Notes: generated from the sequence alone by a model not told the origin. 64,000 nucleotides of DNA from Diploscapter coronatus (GCA_964036155.1 OZ038422.1:17755201-17819200), one strand, 5' to 3'; positions 11,983 through 23,152 are shown, counted from the stretch's first letter. Translations and numbers: made by a program.

Positions 11983-14900
11983 ATGAATTGCCAAGTGTGT
12001 GGCCATCACAGCGGAAAGCCTCATTTCGGAGCGATTGCATGCAAGGTATCGATTATTCGCTGCACAATTGCACTTTTGAAGAACAATACTTCTCTCAGGC
12101 CTGCAGTGCTTTCTTCCGAAGATGTTGTGCCCTGAAGAAGAAATATAAGTGCAGACATAATGGAATATGCGAAATTACTCCAAGTATGGTTTTTTTTTTT
12201 TTAAAATAAAATAACATCGAGTTTAACATTTTCTAGGAGTAATATCATATTTCTAAATCACAGTATTTTTTCATAATTTATACTCGAAAAAGTTAAATTT
12301 AATGCCATTTTTAAAACTTTCGATGAGAATGATATAATGGCGATAAGCTTATTGTAAAGGAAAATCATTTTGATAAACAAAATAAATTCGCTTCCGCCAG
12401 TCCTAGGAGGGACGGTCGTCAGCAAGTCCTTATGACTTACCTCCTATAATATTATCTATACAATTTTGTATATCTAACCTAAAATTCTCACAAATTTTTG
12501 TTGCGCATGCTCATTCGTAACGAAAGTTTCGCTCGTGCGATCTATCTTTCGTATATTTTCTTCGGTTGACTAAAACGCTACCTGAGTCTGTAACTAACTC
12601 ATGTGTTGATAAAATCATCCTGCTGAGTTTAGATGGGCGAAAGATCTGCCGCGGATGTCGACAAATGCGATGCAATCTTATCGGAATGGAGTCTGAAAGT
12701 ATAGCAAAAATATCTATTTTCTGAAAGATCTTCGTAATTTGCAGGAATTCAATACAACAGAGACCCACTGGGCAGCAGGGCAGAACGCATGGCTCTGTCT
12801 GCCTACTCACCCGGAGAGCAGTCGACTTCTTCCTCGCCAGATAATCAGACGGAACTACGGTTGATTAATCGATTGGTCGAAAACTACAAGATTTTGGAGC
12901 AGAGGAGAGACCAGCTCTACGAGAGACGACAGAGTGGGGTTAGTTAGTTGAAGCGTGGGCATTTGAAGAGAAACTCAGAGATGTTGCAACTTCGCAACAT
13001 GAATATGTCGCCAATTTTTATCAGTGTAAAATCTACAGCAATTCAGACCCAATGAGAAAAGTTGTGACATTTCCGAATAAAAGTTGCGGTATATTCACGT
13101 TGCAACGTTGCGAAATTTCTGAATATCCCCTTTGAAGCTAGCTAAAAGATTTTTAATACCACACGTAGAAAGAAATTTCGAATTCAGCAATTACTCCGCT
13201 TTTCAACCAAATCGATACCCAGAAAAATCCGTATAACACCTTTTCTTCTCTCTATCTCTCTTCATTCAATATTTTTGGAAATGATAATGAAAGTAGAACC
13301 CGCGAACTAGTCTCGTTTGAGAGTGCCAGCAGCGTGATGCTTTAGCCACAGAGCTATAGGCATATTGCCTATGAGAATGTATCGCGGTATGAGAAGAAGA
13401 TCTCCGCCTGGGAGTTTTCTTTCCCCTCTCAACGTCGCATGCTTTACAGTCAAGCGATATAGGGCTGCCAGAATATAGAAAAAGATGCCATACGGATTTT
13501 TCCTGAGTATCGATTTGATTGAAAAACGGGGTATCAAGTTCAAGTTGTGTTTGAGTCTATATTTAGAAAAGGGTAACAGCAGTTCAGTAGTTTCTTAACT
13601 TCCGATATTACTAGAATTACATTTAGTCATTCATTGTATGAAAATCAATCGAATCTGTAAACTATATCTATGCATGTTAATATCGTAATTTTGATAGCAG
13701 AAGCCACGAGGACGGGCGCTGAATTTCAAGGAAGTCAACAGAAGCTGCATGGACGAATGCGTGCTGCGGGCTCATTGGATCGCTGCCACTTTTCCCATTT
13801 TCAAAAGCTTCTCATTTAATGAAAAGGTTCTTCAATCAAGTGTTAACTTGAAAACATAAATATTACCTTTAGAAGATAATGTTTGCAAATTTCTTTGCCG
13901 GCAATACAATTTTATACCTTGGAAAGATGTGCTGTCTTTACGGTAAATCGTTTTCTGAAAGCGTGAGAGATAATTTGCTGAGTGTAGGACGAACTGACAG
14001 AATCATATTCTCAAATACTGGCAACTATTTGGACATGCAAAATATACAGGATTTCTATAGAGAAGAAGATGATGAAAATCCTTCGAAGGAAGCAACTAGG
14101 TTAGGGCAAGCTAGCAAAATTTGACCCGCTAGGAAAGTTTTCCAGGTTTTAACTCTCAAATTGGGTGATTTTCACTCCGTAAGTGTAATCCATGACGCTA
14201 ATCATGAACCGAAGCTAGAAAATGCTCACGTTCGACTGTTTGGGTGAGAAAACCCGAAGACCGTTTTCTCCCCGAGAAATAATGTATACTAACTTGTAAT
14301 TTAAATTCTGTATACAATTTTGGCATTGCGAAAATCGGTTTTCGGGGTTTTCTGCATGAACAATCGAACGCGGCAATTTTCTGACTTCAGATCCTTCATT
14401 AACGTCGTGGAATACCCCTATTGTTTGAAAAATAACCAATCTGACAGCTAACGTCTGGAAACTTTCCTGGTCAATAAGGATATTGTGTAAATTGCAAACA
14501 TTCTGCATCAGATCACTAGGAAAAAATCGAATTTTGAGAATGTTTCCTTTCGAACTATTGTGCTTTTGACAATTTTTAGCATGAAAAGCATTTTAGATTA
14601 TTCGCTCCATCATTCGAACTCTACAGGAGGAACATTCTCGAGCCGATGGTCAAACTGAGATTCGACGAAACCGAATTCGCCGTTCTCTCTGCACTCACTT
14701 TGTGGGAATCTGGTAGGCTTCATCGTAAATAGCGATCTCACCAAACTCTTACATTAAGTAAGACTTTTGAGCAAATCGATATAAATGAAAGATCAAATTT
14801 GAAAATATACTAGGTATAAAGTGGTGATATCCTCTAATAGTCTATTTAAAAAAAAAAAGAATAACGTTATATATTTTACAGAAAAAATCAAAATTATCAT

Positions 14901-15833
14901 AATGCAATCTTGTGATTAAGATAGAACCGTCGTATGGATGTTATTCTTAACACAAATTTTTATTATTTTCTAATATAAACAATTTCAAAATAGTTAACAT
15001 TCACTTTCTACTTTAGGACAAAGTGGACAGGGCCCCGAATGCGAAAACACCTGTCACAAAATGCAAAAGGAAATCATACGTGAATTGATAATTTATTACA
15101 ACACAGTGGTCTGCGTTCCAGAACCTGAACAGAGGCTCTATCAATTGCTCATCATGCTGCCGGCACTACAGGTAGACATTTTCGATGAAGCTATTTTTCG
15201 TTTGAAAATAGCATTAAATGGGCTATTTTGGTTATTCGTAACAACACGGCAATCAATCACAGAATCATGTCTATTAACAACAAGAAACAACGATATTAAT
15301 CTAAACATTTCCACTATAGAGTACTCAAAATTTCATTAGCATAAAGTATCTTTATGTTAATGGATATTAAAAGAAAAAGCAAATCTTAAAATAAAAAGAT
15401 TACGGTAATCGATTTCTCGCACTTTCCTCGTTTGTCACGTGTTCTCCTTTTTCACGGATCTATCGTTAATAGGCATGAGAAAGTGAACAGCACAACATGA
15501 CGAAATAGTTTATAAAATGAGAGGATCATTCTCTACTCTTTCCTAGATAAAAAGACAATTTAGCCATTTTGTGTAGATGCGCTGACATTTAGAATTTCAA
15601 ATTGCCCATTGAATGCAACAAGCTATACCATAAAATTCTATTGATCAAATGTAAATGCTTCAGCGATGCGTAATTCGAACGATCGAGGATTGGCGTGTCG
15701 GGAAAATATTCAAAATTTGCGAAACGGATTTTTCATTTTTCGAAACAATTCTCAGAAATTTATAACCATACACATTGAAATGTCCTAATAATTTTAGACG
15801 GTCATACGTACCTTTCAATCAATATCTCTGTAG
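11983..15833 (+). CDS. Nuclear hormone receptor, nematode supplementary type
   Basis: Exons: 11983-12045, 12099-12183, 12633-12698, 12745-12938, 13701-13826, 13873-14099, 14597-14712, 15017-15171, and a possible last exon 15798-15833, for ~355 aa. The protein starts at the DNA-binding domain: MNCQVCGHHSGKPHFGAIAC. Zinc-finger Cys are 3,6,20,23 (finger 1) and 39,45,55,58 (finger 2). The P-box-region sequence is CKACSAFFRR, and finger 2 ends CRGCRQMRCNLIGM. A Ser-rich hinge (GEQSTSSSPDN) and a coil follow. The ligand-binding domain has LNFKEVNRSCMDEC, ANFFAGNTILYLGK, NTGNYLDMQN, APSFELYRRNILEPMVKLRF and EFAVLSALTLWE. The family regulates transcription in the nucleus. The final exon (TVIRTFQSISL, stop) gives a short helix 11-12 region and is the least certain part. 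Confidence 0.85.
12398..12590. mobile_element. MITE, CAGNCCTAGG family, copy in nuclear receptor intron
   Basis: It begins CAGTCCTAGGAGGGACGGTC and ends near CTACCTGAGTCTG, a decayed inverted copy of the first tip. The same tips are found at 20441-20636, 22812-22904 and 34598-34791. It sits in intron 12184-12632. Confidence 0.6.
14122..14474. mobile_element. Foldback element in nuclear receptor intron
   Basis: The left arm (TGACCCGCTAGGAAAGTTTT, then CCAGG and CTCAAATTGGG) matches the inverted right arm ending CTGGAAACTTTCCTGGTCAA. Arms are ~40 bp and imperfect. It lies within intron 14100-14596. Confidence 0.6.
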
Positions 15834-16122
15834 ATGTGTTCCAGATCCCAAATAATGCATACTAATAATATATTTTTGTTTTTTCACGAATGTATATTGA
15901 GATGTATAAATTTCAGTGTATTTTATAATAGTATAACAAAAAAAATCACTCATTTTATTGCATTTTGAAAAGTTTATTACGAGGAAAAAACACCATTTTA
16001 AACCAGGCAAAATATAGGAAATGCAATAGATAAAATTTAATCAATGATGTTTAAAATGGTACTTTCATGGTTAGCATGAATAAATTTAATATTAATGAAA
16101 TTTAAAATTACGATCGTAACCA

Positions 16123-17856
16123 TTATTCCTTGCCAATAGTAATCTTCGTTTCGTGGCACTTGCGAAGCTCCTGTCTCTTATAGCCAAGTTGAAATTGAAC
16201 TCCAGATTTCTTAAAAATATGAAGTCCACGACCGAGATTAAAACGCCATCCGTTACTGAATCTAAATCAACCTCCCAACTATTTTATCTCCAAGACAAAT
16301 TGCTACCTTATCTCTCTATCATGAATCTTATTACTATAAACAACAGAAAAATTGATATTTCGCTCTTCGCAACTTTCGGTTAGGGTAAATATATTCTGCT
16401 TTATTAGAGGATTATTTCCTATTGGTTTTGTTGATAAAACAATAGACTTGAGATTTTTAGTTTTTAAAATGGCCATTTCGCAGAAGTCGAATACATTGTA
16501 TAGCTAATTAAATTTCCTATAAGATTTTATTTAATAACGATCAAAACCAACCATAAAAACATCGGACAAATATGGTTCAGTAATATTAATTTTTGTTACA
16601 TTGGCATCTATGTATGGGCCGAAAATAGTGTCGTAGCTATGACCAATTTCATCATCCTTTATTTCATAAATTTTCGCTTTCATCTCAATTGATTTAATAA
16701 AATTTCTAGCATGATTCACCATCTAAACAGCAGACATTAAAACAACCTACTATGATAGAAAATAATAATAATACATTCTTATATTATTGACGGCAAAAAT
16801 GACCGTTGGAAATGGGCGAAGAAATAGCCACTGCTCTAATTTTCTCCATTTAGCTTACTATTTTCATAGAAAATTGAATGTCAATTCATGCAGGTTGATA
16901 TTTGAACGCTCAGCTTATTGCACGTTGAGAATATATTTATGACATTTCCAAGTCAAAAGTGAACATGAATATTACTAACTTTTAACACTACTGGCTCTGT
17001 CACATTCTTATTTTCAGTTAATTTTTTATAGTTGACAGCCTCCTTAAAGTTTGCCAGCATTACTTCGGGGTTAGTGCTAGCTAAATTTTCATTAAGTAGA
17101 TAGTTTTTGACAATTAGCCAATTTTATTGAAATGAGTAAAGAAAAGAAACTAAAAACTGATAGGCAGAGTAATTGTTTGGATTCTTACATTCTGACACTT
17201 GTGCGGGTTTCGAAGCAATATTTGCGTAAGTTATTGGAGTAGGTGATTGATCGACGTTATTAGTGGTTTTATCTTCGAGTGATAGATTCAGTAATTCATC
17301 GGTTGTCATATTAATGGAGTGATTGGCCTAAATCGCAAGTACTCTGCACTGCCTTTTTATTTTAAATCTTGCATTAGAGTCGTTATCATTAGGGATTTGT
17401 GTATTTAGTAAGGTACTTTGAGCTGGGTTTCTGCTAAGGACATTAGATATATCAACCTGAGTTTCGTACACATTATCACATTTAAAAATAATTGCAAGTT
17501 ATAATGATTGTAGGGTTAATTTCAACTTATATGCATACCTGATCAAATTGTTTAGGTTTCTGAATTTGAGCAGTATATGTTCCATTTTTATGAGCTATTT
17601 GAGTTGGATTTAAAGCCGGAAAGACTATACTCGATGCATTATTACGCTCAATTGGGCCATTTGTAGTTTGTATCTGAAACTCAATTATGAACACCTTAGG
17701 AAGAAATCATAATTATCGCATGCCGAGAAAATGTATTCAAATTCTAACAAATGCCATGTTTAATTGATGGTAAATAATAATTGTAGAATTTTGCAATCTC
17801 TTCGATTGAGCAGGTATATGAATTGAAGAGGCATATCCTTCCTTCACATATACCAT
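16123..17856 (-). CDS. mitd1-like: Protein with MITD1-type C-terminal (MIT_C, PLD-like) domain
   Basis: Exons (transcript order): 17856-17749 (start exon, least certain), 17673-17539, 17456-17373, 17327-17189, 17080-16980, 16722-16561, 16503-16307, 16255-16123. Phases close to ~352 aa. Residues 1-150 are a Gln/Asn/Thr/Pro-rich linker. From ~215 the sequence is colinear with the C-terminal half of MITD1: SYDTIFGPYIDANVTKINI, EPYLSDLYNVFDFCEM, IHDREISNGWRFNLGRGLHI, FKKSGVQFQLGY, LRKCHETKITIGKE, stop. In mammals this domain binds membranes and works with ESCRT-III in abscission. No typical N-terminal MIT domain was recognised; EVMLANFKEAVNYKKL (~155-180) may be a remnant. Exon 17456-17373 is followed by a GC donor (AAT|GCAAG). 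Human MITD1 is ~250 aa. Confidence 0.8.
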
Positions 17857-18505
17857 TATTATTTTGATAATAAAAGAGGTTAACAAACTAAATTATTACG
17901 AGTCGTTTCGAAATCTCTTGCTTAGTTTTCAACATAATTTCTTACAATAAAATAAAATTATATGGACTATTGATATTTCGGACTAATTCATTCATTGTAT
18001 TATTAATCAATGGGGTTTCAAGTCCTTTCTGAAATTATCAATTTCATTTCAGCAATGAATTACTTGTTCTCAAAATGCAAAAGAAACGATATTTTGGATC
18101 ATCCTCATCAAATCCCCTAGCGGTTTATGATGGATTAAAGCCTTGCAGTAATTTTTAAACAGGAATCATGCATGAGGAGAGGTCCTGTCGCACCGATTGT
18201 GTTTTCCGATTGTAAAATGGGCATTTGGATACATTATTCAACCCAAAATGAGCAATTGAATCAGTTTCCACTCATCGCTGCTGCTTCTTCAGTGAATCCT
18301 TGTTACACCCTTTCTCTAATGAACGAGAAATGACGATTTGGGACAATTTTCGATCGTTTAAATATATGCTAATTTTTAACGAAATTCAATTGACGAAAAA
18401 CGTTAGCAAAATTGGATATTCGGAAAACGTCTTCTCGACATCACAACTTTCTATAGGATTATCCATTTCGAAAACGGTAAAAGGCATCGGAATCCGTAAT
18501 CAACC
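17857..18505. other. Gap between two minus-strand genes
   Basis: 650 bp, AT-rich. If the gene at 18506-19143 is really the 5' half of the MITD1-like gene, this would be its intron: both flanking exons are phase 0, so sequence alone cannot exclude it. No coding exon was seen. Confidence 0.4.
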
Positions 18506-19143
18506 TTACATAATAACTTGACAATTGAAAAGTTGATACGTTTTCATATATTTCCGAACTAAAGGTACCTTGAATTCGATTTCTTCATTTTCCATCCATT
18601 TATCGAAAGCATCTGGGTTATTTAAAATTGGTTTCATGCTCATTATGGCTCGAGCAAATTCTTCTAAACTCATGAAATAGTGCTGTTTCAGGTGTATGTG
18701 CATTACCTAAATCAGTAAACTTCTCGAATATTGCGGCAATTATTGTCTTGATCTCCATATTTTGAGAATCGTAGAAATCTGGCATCTAAAATTTCGTTGA
18801 CATTTCTTATTGATCAAAATGCTTCCTGGTTTACCCTCGATCGGTCCATTAGAAAGCGCCATTTTCTATATTCCACTTGTGCTTCTCTAGGCATGTCTTT
18901 CGAAATCACATCTATGATATTGATTCTATTGGAAATAGATAAATCATCCGCCTTCCATAGGGCTATGATGATACTTGTCTGTGACGCATCCAGCATTCTA
19001 ACAAATGGTGGTAGCTGCTAAAAGTTTCTGATAAACTGTTATCATCTCGAGGAAAATAGTTCATCACAGGAAATTTAATTTAAATTTCAACTTACGGTTT
19101 TGGAAAGCGGATTTGTAGAGGTTGGCATAGGTTCACCACTCAT
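18506..19143 (-). CDS. Unrecognised small intracellular protein (~155 aa)
   Basis: Exons: 19143-19096, 19017-18835, 18785-18707, 18663-18506. The third intron is only 43 nt (18706-18664) and joins ACT GAT TTA G to AA GAA TTT. The protein begins MSGEPMPTSTNPLSKT. It contains SIIIALWKADDLSISNRINI, EAQVEYRKWRFLMD, IKTIIAAIFEKFTDLEEFAR, and NNPDAFDKWMENEEIEFK, and ends near YQLFNCQVIM at a stop at 18506. The composition is helical and charged, with no signal peptide or TM. I do not recognise the family. An alternative donor after EFK (18568) could splice it to the MITD1-like exons downstream, making one longer protein. Confidence 0.55.
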
Positions 19144-20135
19144 CTTTGATTGAATTTAGTTGAATTCGAACTCGATCAATGCCTATCAACGCTTTCCTCG
19201 TGTGTTATAAAACGAGCTAACGTTAGTCAGTAAGACAAATATTGGGAAGATTATTAGAATTGGCACTTTGCCACCGCAACCGCGACTGCGGTGGCTGAAT
19301 TTCAAAAAAGTTCCAAGTCTGGATTATACAAATGTAGTAAGGTGACCTAGCGGTACCTCGATTGAGTTCGCTGCGAGTGGCTATTTTATGCAAACTCATT
19401 CATGCCTCACAGCCAGGATTCGAGCCTGGCTCTTCACCTCTCCGCGGGGCGCGCTGCTCTATCATCACTACACTATGTGAGCATGGCTGCTTAGCTGGGA
19501 GTTAGCCTACATGTCCAACTAATTTTTTTTAAATTAAAAATCTGTATTGATTTAGAAAATAAATAAATCCTGATTCATGCATAAATAAATTTTTAAAAAT
19601 CAATGGTCATTAGGAGCAATAAAGCAAGCTTTTACATTGAATGAGAATTGATAAGAGAATAGTGATGTCGAATATTTTGCGCAAAAAAACATCGATTTGC
19701 AATTTTTCGGTCCGATATAAAATTCGCATTGTCTAATGTTCTTTTATCCATAATGACGGATAGTCAATTGAAAGTGGACTACGATATTTCTCAGCAAAAT
19801 TCAAATACCGGATCGAAAACTTCCAAGTCTGCTTATCATAAAATTAATAGTTTCGACAAATGAAAAGATTTTAATTGGTTGAACAATAAGCTGCTCAATT
19901 TCTAATGTCATTCACAATGTCATCTCGCATTCAAATGCAACATGCCCAGTGGAAAGAAAGTAAAAAATTGTCATTTTAATAGATATACAAAATAATATTT
20001 TTCAGTTACAATTTTCCCTCATTACTTTTGGATGTCTCGAGAGTTGTCTGTATCATGTGCATTCAAATTAAATTATTATTTTACATTTTTTAAATAAAAT
20101 TTCCATATGAAATCTGAGATTATTATAATCAAGTT
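19144..20135. other. Intergenic with tRNA-like remnant and small GC-rich hairpin
   Basis: It carries a GC-rich hairpin GCCACCGCAACCGCGACTGC/GGTGGC at 19270-19295 and the tRNA-like segment listed separately. The rest is AT-rich without coding signals. It contains the promoter of the minus gene starting at 19143. Confidence 0.5.
19405..19482 (-). other. tRNA-like sequence (degenerate tRNA or tRNA-derived element)
   Basis: The reverse strand reads GCTCACA, then TAGTGTAGTGATGATAGAGC (D-arm/A-box-like), then a T-arm CCAGG-CTCGAAT-CCTGG with 7-nt loop, then TGTGAGG. The acceptor stem pairs 6 of 7. The segment is 78 nt, and the middle (GCGCGCCCCGCGG) does not form a normal 5-bp anticodon stem with a 7-nt loop. 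It is more likely a tRNA pseudogene or SINE head than a working tRNA. Confidence 0.4.
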
Positions 20136-20440
20136 CTATTTTATGTTAATTTCTCCGACTTCTCGCCATTTATTCGTTTGTGGATCGTATTCCTCGATTG
20201 AATTGCAAGAAGTTGGACGGAAATGTATTTCAGTTCTAAATTAACAAATATTTCATATAAAGGTGTGCAAAATCTCAGCTCACCCTTCGATTGCATACAA
20301 TTTCCCGTTAGCGACAATGGGCGAATGACGACATCTTGTATAATTCATATCAGTGATTCGAGAAATTCGACTGTCAACTGGAACTGAGGGGTCGAAACAC
20401 AGACAGGATTTGAATACATTGTCAACAGATATTCTACCAC
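20136..20440 (-). pseudogene. Kelch-repeat gene fragment, 5' end cut by a MITE
   Basis: Two exons on the reverse strand, 20440-20284 and 20235-20136, join at GG|A. The reading is GGRISVDNVF, CLCFDP, a Met-x-x-x-Arg turn (TDMNYTRCRHSP), GKLYAIEG, then NSIEEYDPQTNKWREVGEIN and a stop. These are the hallmarks of one complete kelch blade plus the start of the next (double Gly, YDP...W, R, GKLYaixG). The coding similarity begins exactly where the MITE at 20441-20636 ends, so the upstream exons of this propeller are missing. It may be a surviving 3' end of a BTB/kelch-type gene; I treat it as a non-functional remnant. Confidence 0.65.
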
Positions 20441-20636
20441 CAAATCTAAGGAGCACTTTCGTCAGACGAAAAAATCTATGGGGTAGATCGCAAGAGGAGT
20501 CAATTGTATGAGAGAGTAGGCCGCACAACGATGAGAGTACTGTTAGGAGCTGATACTAAGTGCCGAATTCTTAGCAAAATATAGAAGGAGTAGGTAGGTC
20601 ACACGAGGCCTCTGACGACCGTCTTCCCTAGGACTG
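20441..20636. mobile_element. MITE, CAGNCCTAGG family, copy adjoining the kelch fragment
   Basis: The left tip CAAATCTAAGGAGCACTTTC and right tip CTTCCCTAGGACTG are diverged inverted repeats. Inverted, they match the ends of 34598-34791 (CGTCTGACGAAAGTGCTCCC and CCTAGGGAAGACGATCG). It carries no ORF of its own. Confidence 0.75.
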
Positions 20637-20960
20637 CCGCCTAACAATAGAAGACTTGAAATTTGAGCTCAAGGATTTAAAAATTTTTGTGCGCATATCG
20701 ACAATAATTGGAATTTTGAAGTAGATTTCAGATTAGATACTTTCAGTGAATGAATCTAAAAGCTCACATTCAGATATAGGAGACTCATGAACCACCAGGC
20801 TTGAGCTTGGATTTGATTTGATCACTTCAAAAGTTGATCCTTGGGATGATTAGTCCCAGTGGACTCTTATGGGCTGTATTCTTCAGTGATTTTTGGTTTC
20901 ATTTAATGAAGAATATTCCTCACATCAAGCTGAATTGAGAATCTGCTCTAATTGAATGCT

Positions 20961-21377
20961 TTATTTCTTGTTCTCCTGAATCTCAGTCAGGAAGTACGAG
21001 TTGACTTGCAACTAGAAAATAATGAGATTATGCAAGAATTGGATATTTATGTCTTAGGGAAGGATAAGATTCAAATTCTGTTGTTCGTCAACATGTGTGT
21101 GTGCTGATTTTATGTGAATATAAGTGTTTTGAAGCTTTGCTTGATTTTAAAAAATCCTGATATCTATTTGAAAATATTTTGTATGCTTGCATAGGAAGCT
21201 TCTTAATTAGAAACGTTATCGTTTATTAATTTGTAAGAATACAGACAATCGCGTTTACGCGTGACTTGACACCTTGTTCCTCTATAGACACTCGAGATCT
21301 TGAATGAAAGTGAAAATGTCGCCATTGATATTTGAAGCCAGATTGGCAGGTTGAATGATAGGGAATCCGTCTTCTTT
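20961..21377 (-). CDS. Possible C-terminal exons of an unrecognised gene
   Basis: The reverse strand has an exon at 21011-20961 after a TTTCTAG acceptor, encoding LQVNSYFLTEIQENKK and a stop. Some 270 bases upstream (about 21377-21277) lies an open stretch reading GFPIIQPANLASNINGDIF, TFIQDLE. Both look protein-like, but the only visible donor (GAG T|GT) is phase 1 while the last exon is phase 0. A linking exon is missing, or the two are unrelated. The family is not recognised. Confidence 0.25.
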
Positions 21378-22068
21378 GTTTCTCCTTTATCTCATTTCTT
21401 CCCTAGCATTTATTGCTGTCATGGAAAAAGAACTGATCATGGATTGGTTTTTTTCATAGAAATCGCGTTTTTACTGGAGAGAATTAGAATTTGATTCTTT
21501 TTTTCTTCTCTAGTTACCTTTCATTTTCGATAATCAATTTTTGAGGATCAGTTATTTTATTTCATTGATTTGACTGAGTTTTCAAAATGGAGAACACTGA
21601 CCGATAGTTCTGTCGTTTCTAATTATTTTTGGCTACTTCTACTTCTTTCTTCGGAGATTTTTCTGAATCCAATTTTCGTTTCTACTTCTCATTTCCAATT
21701 TTGAAAATCTTCATTTCAGATCAGTTCAAGTGAGACTTTCGCAGGCCGAATTTTAAAAAATTTGCATTCTTCAAAATCTCACTTAGCTCTGACGAGGATG
21801 AAATTTTGTTTAAAAAATAATAGAATTGCCATCTTTTTCGCATGATATTAATATCTGACAAAATTTATAAGGGTGGGATCCCGATCACACACGAATTGTC
21901 CTAACGTCATCCTGCCTTTCTCGCCTCTTTCTTACAGTCTATAGGAATTCCCTTTTCTCTCATTATCAGACATCGTGGTGGAATCACAAATTTGATATCG
22001 CATGAAAAATTAGCGTAGACAAGAAAAGGGCAATCAAGTTTGTGGGCAGCACTTGAGCGTCGCGATTC
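21378..22068. other. Intergenic, no gene seen
   Basis: Pyrimidine-rich, AT-rich sequence without recognisable exons on either strand. Confidence 0.5.
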
Positions 22069-22554
22069 ATGGGTCTGGATGGATTACGTGCAAGATTGGA
22101 CATATTAATCTCGTTATTATTTACCAGTTTTGTAGAAGGACGGAAATGTGATTGTGAAAAGTTTAGTAGAAAACGGCACGATCGCGAGAATCTGCCATTT
22201 CTTCTATGCTTTTCAAATACCTTTTTGAATAATAATTGTTTATTTTGCCTTGAAATAAAACACCCCGCTACTTATAAATTCAGATTAAACATGAAATTAT
22301 CATATAAATCGATTGGGACGAAGGCAATGATTATTCACTTACTCGTTCGTGTCATTCACGGCTGCCTAACGACTCCAGATCTGATTTACGTTCTCTCATT
22401 CGTTAAGGGTCGATTTCATGTAAATTCATTAGAACACTACAAATGCCAGTATATTTCTTCAGATTCGCTTGAGGAGATAATAGATAAAATAACGCACGAA
22501 AGCTTTGAGCGTTTTATAATTCTATCATTGAGGGTTTATCTAATTGCCATTTGA
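22069..22554 (+). CDS. Uncharacterised open frame, 161 codons
   Basis: This is one of the longest uninterrupted frames in the window. It begins MGLDGLRARLDILISLLFTS, then a Cys/basic patch (CDCEKFSRKRHDREN), and ends SFERFIILSLRVYLIAI. The first 23 residues could pass as a signal peptide. It has seven Cys and no motif I recognise. There is no nearby splice context and the region is repeat-rich, so it may be chance or a decayed gene. Confidence 0.25.
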   Translation: MGLDGLRARLDILISLLFTSFVEGRKCDCEKFSRKRHDRENLPFLLCFSNTFLNNNCLFCLEIKHPATYKFRLNMKLSYKSIGTKAMIIHLLVRVIHGCLTTPDLIYVLSFVKGRFHVNSLEHYKCQYISSDSLEEIIDKITHESFERFIILSLRVYLIAI

Positions 22555-22668
22555 TCAATTCAGTTGAAAACTGGCATTTATTAGAAATCAGATATCAGCA
22601 ACAAATCTACTAAAAATCAACTGAGTAAATTCAACGAAAGTTGATAAACCTAAGCTTCTAAAAAATGG

Positions 22669-22812
22669 GTAATTTGGAAAAGTAGTAATGCAATAATGTA
22701 ATAATGAACGAAATAGTATGAAGGGTAGGGAGGATGGGGTTAGGCAATGAACCTTTTCCCATACTGTCTTTGCACGCTACTACTCTTTCCGTTACTACTT
22801 TTCCAGACTGCC
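22669..22812. mobile_element. MITE, GAAATAGT-core family
   Basis: The left arm GGGTAATTTGGAAAAGTAGT is inverted at the right (GTTACTACTTTTCCAGACTG). The inner sequence includes ACGAAATAGTATGAAGGGTA. Similar copies are at 27396-27528, 28533-28640, 46471-46616 and 54594-54720. Confidence 0.7.
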
Positions 22813-22904
22813 AGACCTAGGGAGGACGTAAGTCAGTTTGTTCAAGCGGACTTCCCACCTATGTTTTTTACGGCTAACGTAAATGCTCCTTTGGTCTGTA
22901 GGTT
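22812..22904. mobile_element. Short deletion copy of the CAGNCCTAGG MITE
   Basis: It starts CAGACCTAGGGAGGACGTAA and ends AATGCTCCTTTGGTCTGTAG, both tips of the family, with only ~50 bp between. It abuts the previous element. Confidence 0.6.
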
Positions 22905-22988
22905 GCCTAAAATTGGAACATTGCTGAAAACTTTTATGCGCTACTGTATGCTGCTGAAAAAATTGCAATATTCATTCGCTATTTTCAG

Positions 22989-23152
22989 ATATGGACTTGC
23001 CAACTTTGTCAACGACAGACCTGCAAACGACATCAGTATCGATGGAAGTACGACGAAAAATTAAGATTGATTGATACATTATGCACGATCTTAGAGTACA
23101 AAGACATCAACAGTGAGCACGACTTCGATTGGATCAACCTGTTCAAGTACAG
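22989..23152 (+). CDS. Isolated Cys/aromatic exon, unrecognised
   Basis: After an ATTTTCAG acceptor an open stretch reads IWTCQLCQRQTCKRHQYRWK, then YDEKLRLIDTLCTILEYKDI and FDWINLFKYR. It ends at an AG|GTATC donor (phase 2). The C-x2-C-x4-C spacing with following His/Arg could be a zinc-binding knuckle, but no family fits. No flanking exon of matching phase was found; the next exon (from 23201) needs phase 1 or 0. Confidence 0.3.

Noticed and set aside
12960..13110. GTTGCAACTTCGCAAC-type inverted pair in a nuclear receptor intron
   Set aside because: Pairing is short and patchy, not clearly an element.
13307..13400. Segment resembling a tRNA D-arm (GTGGCTAAAGCATCACGC, reverse strand)
   Set aside because: No matching T-arm or acceptor stem at the right distance.
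22747..23064. Open frame starting with a signal-peptide-like MNLFPYCLCTLLLFPLLL
   Set aside because: Its first part is made of the arms of two abutting MITEs (22669-22812 and 22812-22904). The hydrophobic start is a by-product of the repeat.
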